Shown piece after piece: positions 1 through 5,611 of a DNA stretch of 7,150 nucleotides. The DNA is from Candidatus Rifleibacteriota bacterium. GTDB lineage: Bacteria > Riflebacteria > Ozemobacteria > Ozemobacterales > Ozemobacteraceae. The notes under the pieces are model-generated. The model had not been told where the DNA came from. It made no database searches and saw only the letters and a list, made by a program, of their open reading frames with translations. The DNA is taken from contig JAKQQP010000048.1 of NCBI GenBank assembly GCA_029564115.1, forward strand, positions 1 through 7,150, read 5' to 3'. Positions within the stretch are counted from its first letter, which is position 1, and every line of letters begins with the position of its first letter. Made by a program: the position numbers and the translations under genes.

Positions 1-36
1 GCTGCAACCTGAAGAACTGCTGCTGGTCTGACTCAT
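1..36 (-). CDS. Start of probable Mrp/Nbp35-type P-loop ATPase (partial)
   Basis: Only the first 12 codons are in the window, reading MSQTSSSSSGCS, and the gene leaves through the left edge. The ATG is preceded by an AAAGGAA ribosome site inside a 12-bp gap after the DUF5320 stop codon, so the two genes look translationally linked. A Ser-rich N-terminus with a Cys is common in bacterial and archaeal Mrp/Nbp35 iron-sulfur carrier ATPases, and these often follow DUF5320 genes in anaerobes. The family call therefore rests on N-terminal composition and position only. No Walker motif is visible. Another small Cys-containing protein is possible. Confidence 0.45.
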   Translation of the reverse strand, partial: MSQTSSSSSGCS

Positions 37-48
37 ATTCTGGTTCCT

Positions 49-408
49 TTACTTTTCTTTCTTTTCAGTGATTTTTTCAGTGGCTTTTGCGGTAAGAAGG
101 TCTTTGATCTCGTTGAGCTGCACCTTAAGCGAATCGATCTGATTCTGCATTTCGATTCTGCCATCTTCACGCCCTTCGATATCGACCGACTCAACCTGCT
201 CGTAGCCGGCTTCAATATTGCGATAGTGGCCTCGACCGGCAGCCGGGCCGAATCCCTTGAGACCCCTGCCACCGCGACGGGCAAAACCGCAGCCACCACG
301 TCGACCCACCGGCATACGACCAGTCTGATCGATAGCCTGACAACAACCCATTCCACGGCCGGTGATCGGCCCCTGACCATTCGGACCTGTTCTGTCAAAA
401 CCTGGCAT
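49..408 (-). CDS. DUF5320 domain-containing protein
   Basis: A 119-aa protein. The N-terminus has the family signature MPGFDxTGPxGxGPxTGRGxG (residues 1-21), then C22, C23 and C40 in a Gly/Arg-rich region to about residue 62. A charged helical tail with heptad-like hydrophobics follows at about residues 84-110, probably a short coiled coil, with a Lys/Glu-rich end. No signal peptide or membrane segment is seen, so it is probably cytoplasmic. The start is secure: a TAAGGAGT ribosome site lies 6 bp upstream and the family motif begins at this Met. DUF5320 proteins have no proven function. They are repeatedly found beside Mrp/Nbp35 ATPases and NifX/NafY-like metal-cluster-binding proteins, so a role in metallocluster handling is a reasonable inference. 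The next gene starts 12 bp downstream, suggesting one operon. Confidence 0.9.
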   Translation of the reverse strand: MPGFDRTGPNGQGPITGRGMGCCQAIDQTGRMPVGRRGGCGFARRGGRGLKGFGPAAGRGHYRNIEAGYEQVESVDIEGREDGRIEMQNQIDSLKVQLNEIKDLLTAKATEKITEKKEK

Positions 409-770
409 AATTTTACTCCTTATTTGTGAATTTTTGAACCCACTTTAATAAGATAAAATAATACCAACAAAAAAACAAGAATGTTTTTGGCATTTGCTAA
501 TTAAAAATTCATTAGGTCTTTTTTGAAAGCGATTTTTACAATTAAATCTTTCAAACTATTTAAGGCAAATGCCAAGAATAAAGCAAAAAAAGTCTCATAT
601 TAACCTGCAGACAGCTCGAAACTAAAGTGGGCTTGCCTGCTTACAAATCAACATACATGGGCATCAACAAAACAATACCTTTAATTTCACAGAAGTTTTT
701 AAGTCCATGCTGCTTTGTTGGGAATAAAAAACACGCAACTGAGCCTTTGAAAGGATACGCAGACAGATAA
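409..770. other. AT-rich intergenic region between the FmdE-like and DUF5320 genes
   Basis: This 362-bp stretch has no convincing coding ORF on either strand. It is clearly more AT-rich than its neighbours. It must hold the 3' end of the FmdE-like transcript and the promoter and leader of the DUF5320 operon, both on minus. It contains three nested inverted repeats, listed separately. The octamer TTTGAAAG/CTTTCAAA occurs three times (522-529, 548-555 inverted, 746-753). A short palindrome CCTTT-G-AAAGG lies at 744-754. I could not place a persuasive -35/-10 pair or intrinsic terminator. Confidence 0.7.
439..631. repeat. Three concentric nested inverted repeats
   Basis: Three perfect inverted repeats share nearly the same centre (about position 531-538). 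The outer pair is CCCACTTTA (439-447) with TAAAGTGGG (623-631). The middle pair is TTGGCATTTGC (487-497) with GCAAATGCCAA (565-575). The inner pair is TTTGAAAG (522-529) with CTTTCAAA (548-555), enclosing an 18-nt AT-rich loop. Sequence between the arms is not complementary, so a folded form would be three stems separated by large internal loops. It sits 31 bp upstream of the DUF5320 start and could be a structured leader RNA, a pair of operator sites for a looping regulator, or the relic of a small mobile element. Confidence 0.6.
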
Positions 771-1373
771 TCAGTCAATAGGCCGGTAGTAGCTAAATTC
801 ACCGCAGCAGATACTGCAGCTGGTTTTACCGTTTTTCTGAAGAAAAGATTCGCCGCACTGCGGGCAACGACTGGCACCCGGCTTGTCATGTTTACCAAAA
901 CGTTCAACCTGGACTTTCTGCAGCCCGATTACCTTGTCGCGCACTGTCAGAAACTCTCTGATCACCTGTTCGCCTGATTTAAGACGTGCCTCGCCGCCCG
1001 CCTTGACTTCGGCGGAACGGGTTCGATAAAAGAACCTGTAAAGTTCTGGTGTTTCGTCTGGCGAAATGCGGTCAAGGTCAATGAATACCCTGACACCGCG
1101 ACCATCGGCACGGTCAAACAGAGTCAGGGCAAAGCGCCCGATATCACCGTAAATTGTCAGATATCGGTTGCCAACCGTACAGCCGGTCATCAGCATGATT
1201 ACATCAGTAAGGCATGATACCGATTCGCAGACAGCGTTGAGCCGGTCTTTGACCTTACCAAGCTCATTGCGGCAGACATCGATCATGACAGCGGCTATTA
1301 ACAGCCCCGGCACTCGCTTTTTATGAAAATAGACAGCCTTTTCATACCATTCAAACAGTTCCTGGTCGTTCAT
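771..1373 (-). CDS. FmdE-like protein with C-terminal zinc ribbon
   Basis: A 200-aa protein resembling FmdE, the family named from the molybdenum formylmethanofuran dehydrogenase operon and also found alone in many anaerobic bacteria. The core signature SCLTDVIMLMTGCTVGN is at residues 53-69, followed by a D-x-G stretch and a VRVFIDL strand typical of the family. The C-terminus is a zinc ribbon with C170-x2-C173 and C186-x2-C189 plus an adjacent C190. The usual N-terminal ligand motif FHGHxCPG appears here as FHKKRVPG (residues 16-23), so the second His and the Cys are missing. The start has an AGGAAG ribosome site 8 bp upstream. It diverges from the DsrE-like gene across 110 bp. Its substrate is unknown, and with no formylmethanofuran dehydrogenase genes visible I would not call it a dehydrogenase subunit. 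Confidence 0.85.
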   Translation of the reverse strand: MNDQELFEWYEKAVYFHKKRVPGLLIAAVMIDVCRNELGKVKDRLNAVCESVSCLTDVIMLMTGCTVGNRYLTIYGDIGRFALTLFDRADGRGVRVFIDLDRISPDETPELYRFFYRTRSAEVKAGGEARLKSGEQVIREFLTVRDKVIGLQKVQVERFGKHDKPGASRCPQCGESFLQKNGKTSCSICCGEFSYYRPID

Positions 1374-1483
1374 TGCAGACTTCCTGATTTATTTTCCATG
1401 GTATCGGTCGCGGTTTTTTGTGTCCGCGACATATAAAGTGTTACCATATTTATACTACACGCAACCGAAAGGAAAACAACAGA
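1374..1483. promoter_or_regulatory. Divergent promoter region with nested dyads
   Basis: This region separates the FmdE-like gene (minus) from the DsrE-like gene (plus). A perfect 7-bp inverted repeat GTCGCGG (1407-1413) / CCGCGAC (1424-1430) has a 10-nt loop. It lies inside a second pair, ATGGTA (1398-1403) / TACCAT (1442-1447). For the plus gene, TATACT (1451-1456) is a plausible -10, but the best -35-like match, GCGACA (1426-1431), sits 19 bp away and overlaps the hairpin arm. An operator shared by both directions is possible but not shown. Confidence 0.4.
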
Positions 1484-1840
1484 GTGAAAATTCTCATCAT
1501 TTTTAACCGCCAGCCCTATGACGGTACCGACGTTACCTGGAACGGGCTGCGCCTGGCAGGAAAGCTCATCGAAGCCGGCCAGCAAGTTCGTATTTTCCTG
1601 ATGAATGATTCGGTTGATATGGCCCGTGACACATGCAAAAAGCCGGAAAGTTACGACCAGAACCTCGTTCAGATGCTCAAAGAGCTTATCAAAAACGGTG
1701 TTGAGGTAAAAGTCTGTGGCACCTGCATGGCCAGGTGCGGTATTTACAAGAGCGAGCCATATTTTGCCGGCGCCGAGAATTCGACCATGCCGGCACTGGC
1801 GCAGTGGGTAATCGACAGTGACAAAGTGCTGACTTTCTAG
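1484..1840 (+). CDS. DsrE-like family protein
   Basis: A 118-aa protein starting at GTG (1484), with AAAGGA 10 bp upstream. The family's N-terminal strand (V)KILIIFN begins exactly there, so an in-frame ATG at 1418 adding 22 unrelated residues is rejected. Family features are TWNGLRLAGKL near residue 20, the RIFLMNDSVDMA strand and helix, and the VCGTCMARCG segment with C78, C81 and C85, followed by STMPALAQWVIDSDKVLTF. The DsrE/YchN fold forms small oligomeric cytoplasmic proteins, some of which carry sulfur on a conserved Cys. The CxxC here makes sulfur or metal transfer plausible, but the substrate is unknown. It is the only gene on plus in the window and converges on the radical SAM gene with 28 bp between stops. 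Confidence 0.87.
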   Translation: MKILIIFNRQPYDGTDVTWNGLRLAGKLIEAGQQVRIFLMNDSVDMARDTCKKPESYDQNLVQMLKELIKNGVEVKVCGTCMARCGIYKSEPYFAGAENSTMPALAQWVIDSDKVLTF

Positions 1841-1868
1841 CTTCAGACCCGCGACCCCATACATATTT

Positions 1869-2847
1869 TCAGTTCTTTGGCCCTTCAACAAGGTAATAGG
1901 TATCGCCGCTACGTTCTATAGCCATTATTTTGCCGGCCTTCAGCAACATGCCGGTGAATTTTGCCACTTCGTTGAGATGCATGCCGAAAACATCGGCAAT
2001 CTGTTTTGCAGTGCACGGCCGGCGCTGCAGCATTTCAAAAATCGCATTTTCATCAGCTTTAACCTTGGGGTTGGCGGCAGAATTGAAGTCAGCGATAATT
2101 TCGGCTTTATTGCCGAACAGATGACACAATTCATTGAGTTTCCCGCTGACAACAGCTTTAACATAGGCTTCGGACGGAGGGCGAACCGCGGTGTTGAGCT
2201 GAATACGATCTGGAGCGATGGTTTTTGCCGTTTCAGCAATCTGTTGCATCTGCTCAGGCGATGAGTTAATGCCATCGAGAGCAAAGACTTCCATCCACAA
2301 CTGCCCGGAAAATTCCTGCCTGAACTGGCGTTCGCCAGCGACCAGACTCGAAAAATTAAGACCCGACGCCGGGCGATTGATGGTCTGCAGAGACGCATCG
2401 TTCCAGGCACTCAAAGACACTTTCACGATATCTGCCAGAGCTATGCTTTTGCGAATTTCGGGCAGATGCAGTAAAGAACCATTAGTGAGAACAGCGACCG
2501 GAATCCGCGTCTGCTTTTTCAGGTGCGCAATTATCTCGCCAATACCTGAATGCAGGGTTGGCTCACCTGAACCGGCAAAAGTTATGATATCGGCCTGACC
2601 GCCGTTTTTCAGCCAGACATCAAGTTCGTCAACAACAGCTGCGACCGGCACATACTCTGCCCGATCAGCCATCAGACAGGTCGTTCTGCCAAGCTGGCAA
2701 AAAATACAATCGAAGCTGCAGGTTTTGAAAGGGGTCAGATCGATCCCGAGAGACCGCCCGAGGCGCCTAGATGGCACCGGCCCGAACAGGTATTTATTTT
2801 TTGCCGGTATTATTGCCGCATGGGCCCCTTCCGTCGCTGCGTGACAT
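1869..2847 (-). CDS. Radical SAM protein, COG0731/TYW1-like, with disrupted 5' frame
   Basis: A radical SAM enzyme with a C-terminal winged helix. In a 325-aa repaired numbering it has YLFGPVPSRRLGRSLGIDL at 19-37, the 4Fe-4S ligands C43-x3-C47-x2-C50, the SAM-binding GSGEPT at 92-97, and a winged helix over about the last 60 residues. Bacterial COG0731 members are largely uncharacterised; the name comes from similarity to the tRNA wyosine enzyme TYW1. The only good start (ATG 2847-2845, with GGAGG 6 bp upstream) is not in this frame: it meets TAA (2796-2794) after 17 codons, just past six A residues. Removing one A joins MSRSDGRGPCGNNTGK directly to NKYLFGPVPSRR. The frame stays open upstream to an ATG at 3020, but that would add about 58 unlikely residues overlapping the MBL gene. 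It is last in a three-gene operon. Confidence 0.85.
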
Positions 2848-2852
2848 AAATT

Positions 2853-2858
2853 TCCTCC
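2853..2858 (-). promoter_or_regulatory. Ribosome binding site deciding the radical SAM start
   Basis: The minus-strand sequence GGAGGA lies 5 bp before the ATG at 2847-2845. It is among the strongest ribosome sites in the window and fits only this ATG, because no ATG, GTG or TTG in the long radical SAM frame is correctly spaced from it. It therefore indicates that translation begins here, although the ATG frame closes after 17 codons. Confidence 0.75.
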
Positions 2859-2926
2859 GGATAAAATTTTCGCTTTTAAGCAGGGTTCCGGCCTGTTGCA
2901 ATAACTCAAATTGAAAAGCTGAATTA

Positions 2927-3727
2927 TCAGGCAAAAACAAACCTGCGGCCTGAAAAAACGGGTTCGCAGGGCATTTCTGCATGCAGAAGCTGAATGACAG
3001 AAGCATCGACACAGTGGCATGGCATAAGAAGTTTGATGTTTCTGCTTTTCAGGTAAGACATGGTCGGTTCGATCGCCAGGCTGCCCTCTTTAAGGTGAAA
3101 GCCGCCAATGACTGCGGCAATATCATTACAGCCGGTCACAGCACAGGCGTAGTCAACGATATTGCAGATACCAGAATGCGAACAGCCTGCGATGACCACC
3201 AGCCCTTTTGCAGTTTCGACAGCAATTGCCGAATCATCAGGCACAAAATCAGGCTGGCCGGCTTCGTCATAAAACGGCGTCTGCTTTGCCTCAAAATCGT
3301 TCAACCGCGGGATCTGGCCGAGAAAAGTTATTGAATCCGAGAGTTTCATCGGCCTGGCGCTCAACTGCAGGTCAAACCAGGTTTCGGCCTGTTGTCGATC
3401 ATAGCTCAGCCCGATATAGGTGCCATTTTTCTCGCGATAGCGACGAATGAAAATTTCCGGGTGGCATACCAGTCGCCGGCCGGCAAAGTATTCAAAGCCA
3501 TTGCCATGATCGTAGTGCCCATGGCTCAAGACTGCGAGCTCGATGCGATCCAGCTCGATGCCGAGGCTCATGGCATTGCTTTTAAAAAGAGAACTCTGGC
3601 CTGAATCGAAAAGAATGCACGCATCGTCAGTTTCAACAATTATCGACAGACCATGTTCAGCACCACAGCCTGGCCCGGCGTTGTTATCGACGAGAAAAGT
3701 CAGATCGAGTCTCTCAGTATTTTTCAT
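2927..3727 (-). CDS. MBL-fold metallohydrolase, COG1237 type
   Basis: A 266-aa metallo-beta-lactamase-fold protein of full length for the COG1237 family, which includes the archaeal enzyme annotated as dihydropterin-methyl-ribofuranosylaminobenzene-phosphate synthase. Metal-site features are SHGHYDHGNG (H69, H71, D73, H74), GCSHSG (H184), GGFHL (H211) and PCHC (H238). The early strand ILFDSGQS carries D41. N-terminal residues 8-30 match the family's LTFLVDNN...GLSIIVE pattern. No signal peptide is seen, so it is probably cytoplasmic. AAGG lies 8 bp before the ATG. The upstream gene ends 18 bp before it and the radical SAM start follows 79 bp after its stop, so co-transcription is likely. MBL and COG0731 genes recur together in anaerobes; the shared substrate is not known. 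Confidence 0.9.
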   Translation of the reverse strand: MKNTERLDLTFLVDNNAGPGCGAEHGLSIIVETDDACILFDSGQSSLFKSNAMSLGIELDRIELAVLSHGHYDHGNGFEYFAGRRLVCHPEIFIRRYREKNGTYIGLSYDRQQAETWFDLQLSARPMKLSDSITFLGQIPRLNDFEAKQTPFYDEAGQPDFVPDDSAIAVETAKGLVVIAGCSHSGICNIVDYACAVTGCNDIAAVIGGFHLKEGSLAIEPTMSYLKSRNIKLLMPCHCVDASVIQLLHAEMPCEPVFSGRRFVFA

Positions 3728-3745
3728 TGGTTTACCTTCATGGTT

Positions 3746-4588
3746 TCAAGCGAGCTTTTCGGCCTGGTCATTCAGACAATAACGGTCGTGCAGGTCGATG
3801 ATGCGGCTGTCTACAACCCCGTTGCCAAGTGTTTCGACATACCGGCAGACGGCGAAGCCGCGAGCAGCGTTGTCATATTCATGTTCCCAGTTTTTATAAG
3901 CCTGTTCCTGGCCTTCTGGAACCGGGCAACGATACTTTATGCAGTCAATGTGCACGCGATATGGTTTCGGCGTCAGCCTGGCGCGGTAACAGCGCTGCTG
4001 CACACAAAGCCATGAATACAGGCCGTCAGCGTTCGATTTTTCGCAGAAAGTCTTGAACTGGTCAGAGCCGGGTTCGATGAATCTGCCAAGCACCATCACT
4101 CTGATGCCTTTGCAGGTTTCGTAGATTCGCCAGGTGGTGCCGGGAATTATCTGCTCGGCATGCAGCCGGCGCAAAAGACCGATAATGCCCTGCTTGTTAT
4201 CGATTTTTTTAAAGGTCAGTCTTTCCCAGAAGGTTTTCTGGTAGGTATCAATATCGAAAATATTAACTGAAGAGGTATTTAGAATCAGGGCCCCGTAATA
4301 ATTGCGGGTGATGATGTTTTCAGAATCAATCTCTTCGATGATGTGCTCACGCGTGGGCTTTTCGTATGAGCTCTGGCGCTGAATCTTCTTATCAACAATG
4401 AGCTGTACCCTTTCGGCTTTTTGCCGACAAAGTTCCTCAGCCGCGCGCTTCGATTCATTCGAGCCGGCCCGGCAGCGGATTTTTCTGCGCTCTCCGTCGA
4501 TAACGACTTCAAACTCTTTTTCAGCCCAGAATCTGAACAGGCGCAGTCTGGTCAGAAGGCTATCATTTTCATGGTTTGCAAATCCCAT
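3746..4588 (-). CDS. Conserved protein of unknown function (RLTPKP-motif family)
   Basis: A 280-aa soluble protein with no signal peptide or membrane segment. I recognise the pattern from unnamed proteins in diverse bacteria but know no function. The N-terminal part (about 20-65) has a beta pair and a G-SNES-x2-A-x3-A helix. Then come ITRNYYGALILNT (93-105) and FDID (111-114), WRIYETCKGIRVMV (153-166), a Cys-containing LCVQQRCYRARLTPKPYR (194-211), and a C-terminal LHDRYC (266-271). The FDID acidic pair followed by a YETxxGIRV strand faintly recalls the archaeo-eukaryotic primase fold, but the usual catalytic His is not evident, so this is only a guess. CAGGAA lies 9 bp before the ATG. It heads the operon and ends 18 bp before the MBL gene. 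Confidence 0.75.
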   Translation of the reverse strand: MGFANHENDSLLTRLRLFRFWAEKEFEVVIDGERRKIRCRAGSNESKRAAEELCRQKAERVQLIVDKKIQRQSSYEKPTREHIIEEIDSENIITRNYYGALILNTSSVNIFDIDTYQKTFWERLTFKKIDNKQGIIGLLRRLHAEQIIPGTTWRIYETCKGIRVMVLGRFIEPGSDQFKTFCEKSNADGLYSWLCVQQRCYRARLTPKPYRVHIDCIKYRCPVPEGQEQAYKNWEHEYDNAARGFAVCRYVETLGNGVVDSRIIDLHDRYCLNDQAEKLA

Positions 4589-4620
4589 TTTATTGATTCC
4601 TGTAAAATTAAAATCTGGTT

Positions 4621-4641
4621 AACCGGTTCGGCGGCCCGGTT
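4621..4641. promoter_or_regulatory. Dyad upstream of operon, possible operator
   Basis: AACCGG (4621-4626) and CCGGTT (4636-4641) form a perfect 6-bp inverted repeat around a 9-nt GC-rich loop. The left arm is itself part of the palindrome AACCGGTT and overlaps GGTTAACC. The position, 33 bp before the first gene of the operon, suits an operator or a leader hairpin. No regulator can be named. Confidence 0.35.
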
Positions 4642-4727
4642 CTATTTTCGCTTTGAAGTAATCTATAAATAACAAAAAATTACGCCAGATCCAGCAGGAC
4701 AAATACCCTGCCGTTGACTCCAGCGCA

Positions 4728-4787
4728 ATCAGTGTTTATCTGTATTCATCCGTGGCCGCTTTCTTTGATCGGGTTCATCCGTGGCCG
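4728..4787. repeat. Degenerate decamer repeat with 14-bp direct repeat
   Basis: Three adjacent decamers ATCAGTGTTT (4728-4737), ATCTGTATTC (4738-4747) and ATCCGTGGCC (4748-4757) are followed after 10 bp by ATCGGGTTC (4768-4776) and a second ATCCGTGGCC (4777-4786). The segment TTCATCCGTGGCCG is repeated exactly at 4745-4758 and 4774-4787, 29 bp apart. The array ends at the stop codon of the secreted-protein gene. From general knowledge, sequences of the form CACGGATGAACACAGATAAACACTG recur in intergenic DNA of many unrelated bacteria; this looks like a member, read on the minus strand. Confidence 0.65.
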
Positions 4788-5396
4788 TTAATCAGAGGTG
4801 CCGGATGACTGGTTCTGCAGATCCTGCATCGTTTCGTTGATGATCTGGTTGCTGAGATCCTGGCCGCTCTGCAGACCTTCTTCGAGAGCCTGATTCATCG
4901 TCTGATTGGCGTCCTGCAGTGCCTGTTCGGTCAGCTGCCGGCCCATTTCGAGGCCCTGGGCAGTAGCTTCGTTGGCAGTTTTAAGACTCTGCTCGACAAC
5001 TTTGTTGGTGAATTCGTTGGTCTGCTGCAGAAAGGTGTCTACCTGACCATTGATAGTTTCGAGCAACTTGCCAATCATCTCGCCGTTTTCACCGAGTGAT
5101 TTCTGCAACAGGCTCTCGACCTGGGTATTGATGCCTTCGATTGTCGCTTTAACCTTTTCATCGTTGGCTCCGAGAGATTTACCCATGATGCCGTCGAGGT
5201 TGAGTTTCATGCCGTCGATGGCCTTCTTGAGATCGAGATCGGTTGAGCCGGCGGTCATTTCGGTGAGTTTACCAACGTTATCGAGAATCGGCCCGACAAT
5301 CGCGTCGGCGGTTTCTGCATTCTGAGCGAATGCCGGCACCACGAGCATGCCAAAACCAAAAGCGGCACAGAACATTTTTTTCAAACCGGGTTTCAT
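4788..5396 (-). CDS. Secreted helical repeat protein, unknown function
   Basis: A 202-aa protein with a Sec signal peptide: Lys-containing n-region, hydrophobic core at about residues 9-20 and a likely cleavage after AFA (residue 24). The mature protein is helical, Gln/Asn/Leu-rich and without Cys. It holds three ungapped 26-residue tandem repeats at 47-72, 73-98 and 99-124; the second and third share KSLGxNxE, then E, I-N-x-Q-V and LQ at matching positions. Residues 125-195 are amphipathic helix with many Gln and Thr. I do not recognise the family. An extracytoplasmic coiled-coil or bundle protein is likely, periplasmic if the cell is diderm. A GGATC stretch 8 bp upstream is a weak ribosome site; M8 is a less likely alternative start, since the Lys pair would be lost from the signal. 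Confidence 0.75.
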   Translation of the reverse strand: MKPGLKKMFCAAFGFGMLVVPAFAQNAETADAIVGPILDNVGKLTEMTAGSTDLDLKKAIDGMKLNLDGIMGKSLGANDEKVKATIEGINTQVESLLQKSLGENGEMIGKLLETINGQVDTFLQQTNEFTNKVVEQSLKTANEATAQGLEMGRQLTEQALQDANQTMNQALEEGLQSGQDLSNQIINETMQDLQNQSSGTSD

Positions 5397-5449
5397 TATT
5401 TCAGATCCATCCTTACCGACTGAATTTTAAAGCTTTATGACAGATATAA

Positions 5450-5478
5450 ATCATAGTCAGAAAAACGCCATTGCGCAA
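5450..5478 (-). promoter_or_regulatory. Candidate promoter of the secreted-protein gene
   Basis: On minus, TATGAT (5450-5455) is one base from the -10 consensus and lies exactly 17 bp after TTGCGC (5473-5478), which matches only the first three bases of the -35 consensus. It is about 54 bp before the ATG at 5396 and downstream of the peroxiredoxin terminator, where a promoter is expected. Confidence 0.35.
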
Positions 5479-5530
5479 CTTCGGCAGAATCGGCTTCAAA
5501 AAGCCATCTTCATGGCAGACTTTTCTGCTG

Positions 5531-5575
5531 AAAAGAAATCTCCGCCTCTGCCGGGTTTTCAGACAGAAGCGGAGA
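5531..5575 (-). terminator. Rho-independent terminator of the peroxiredoxin gene
   Basis: Read on minus, TCTCCGCTTCTG pairs with CAGAGGCGGAGA over 12 bp including one G-U pair (arms 5564-5575 and 5539-5550), with a 13-nt loop. The T-rich tract TTTCTTTT follows immediately (5538-5531). It begins 36 bp after the peroxiredoxin stop codon. On plus the same position is a C-A mismatch, so the terminator favours the minus strand. Confidence 0.85.
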
Positions 5576-5611
5576 CAAAAGCTTATCAGACATCAGCCAC
5601 GGCAGATAGCT

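Larger units (their letters stand above)
4589..4787. other. Intergenic region upstream of the three-gene operon
   Basis: This 199-bp non-coding stretch lies between the secreted-protein gene and the RLTPKP-family gene, both on minus. It should hold the operon promoter, but I see no clear -35/-10 pair. Overlapping palindromes GGTTAACC (4617-4624) and AACCGGTT (4621-4628) form with CCGGTT (4636-4641) a compact dyad about 30 bp before the operon's first ATG. The right-hand 60 bp consists of degenerate decamer repeats, listed separately. No intrinsic terminator for the secreted-protein gene is evident. Confidence 0.6.
5397..5611. other. Intergenic region between peroxiredoxin and secreted-protein genes
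   Basis: This 215-bp non-coding stretch contains the candidate promoter for the secreted protein and the peroxiredoxin terminator. Between them are three more perfect small hairpins: GGCTT-CAAA-AAGCC (5492-5505), GCCAT-CTTC-ATGGC (5503-5516), which shares its first bases with the previous one, and CTTTTC-TGCT-GAAAAG (5520-5535). A 60-codon plus-strand ORF across it has no ribosome site and reads through the terminator, so it is not called. Confidence 0.6.

Noticed and set aside
226..429. Plus-strand ORF opposite the DUF5320 gene
   Set aside because: It is the antisense shadow of a Gly/Arg-rich gene, has Thr-rich composition without motifs and no ribosome site.
1418..1483. 22-codon N-terminal extension of the DsrE-like gene from an ATG at 1418
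   Set aside because: The family's first strand begins at the GTG at 1484, which has its own ribosome site; the extension covers the hairpin and promoter-like sequence.
2848..3020. In-frame upstream extension of the radical SAM gene to an ATG at 3020
   Set aside because: It would overlap the MBL gene by 94 bp, has no matching ribosome site, and encodes Cys/Leu-rich sequence unlike the family, whose members begin just before YLFGPVPSRR.
3653..4015. Plus-strand ORF with a hydrophobic stretch opposite the RLTPKP-family gene
   Set aside because: It overlaps the 3' end of a well-patterned gene and the start of another; the apparent membrane segment is an antisense effect.
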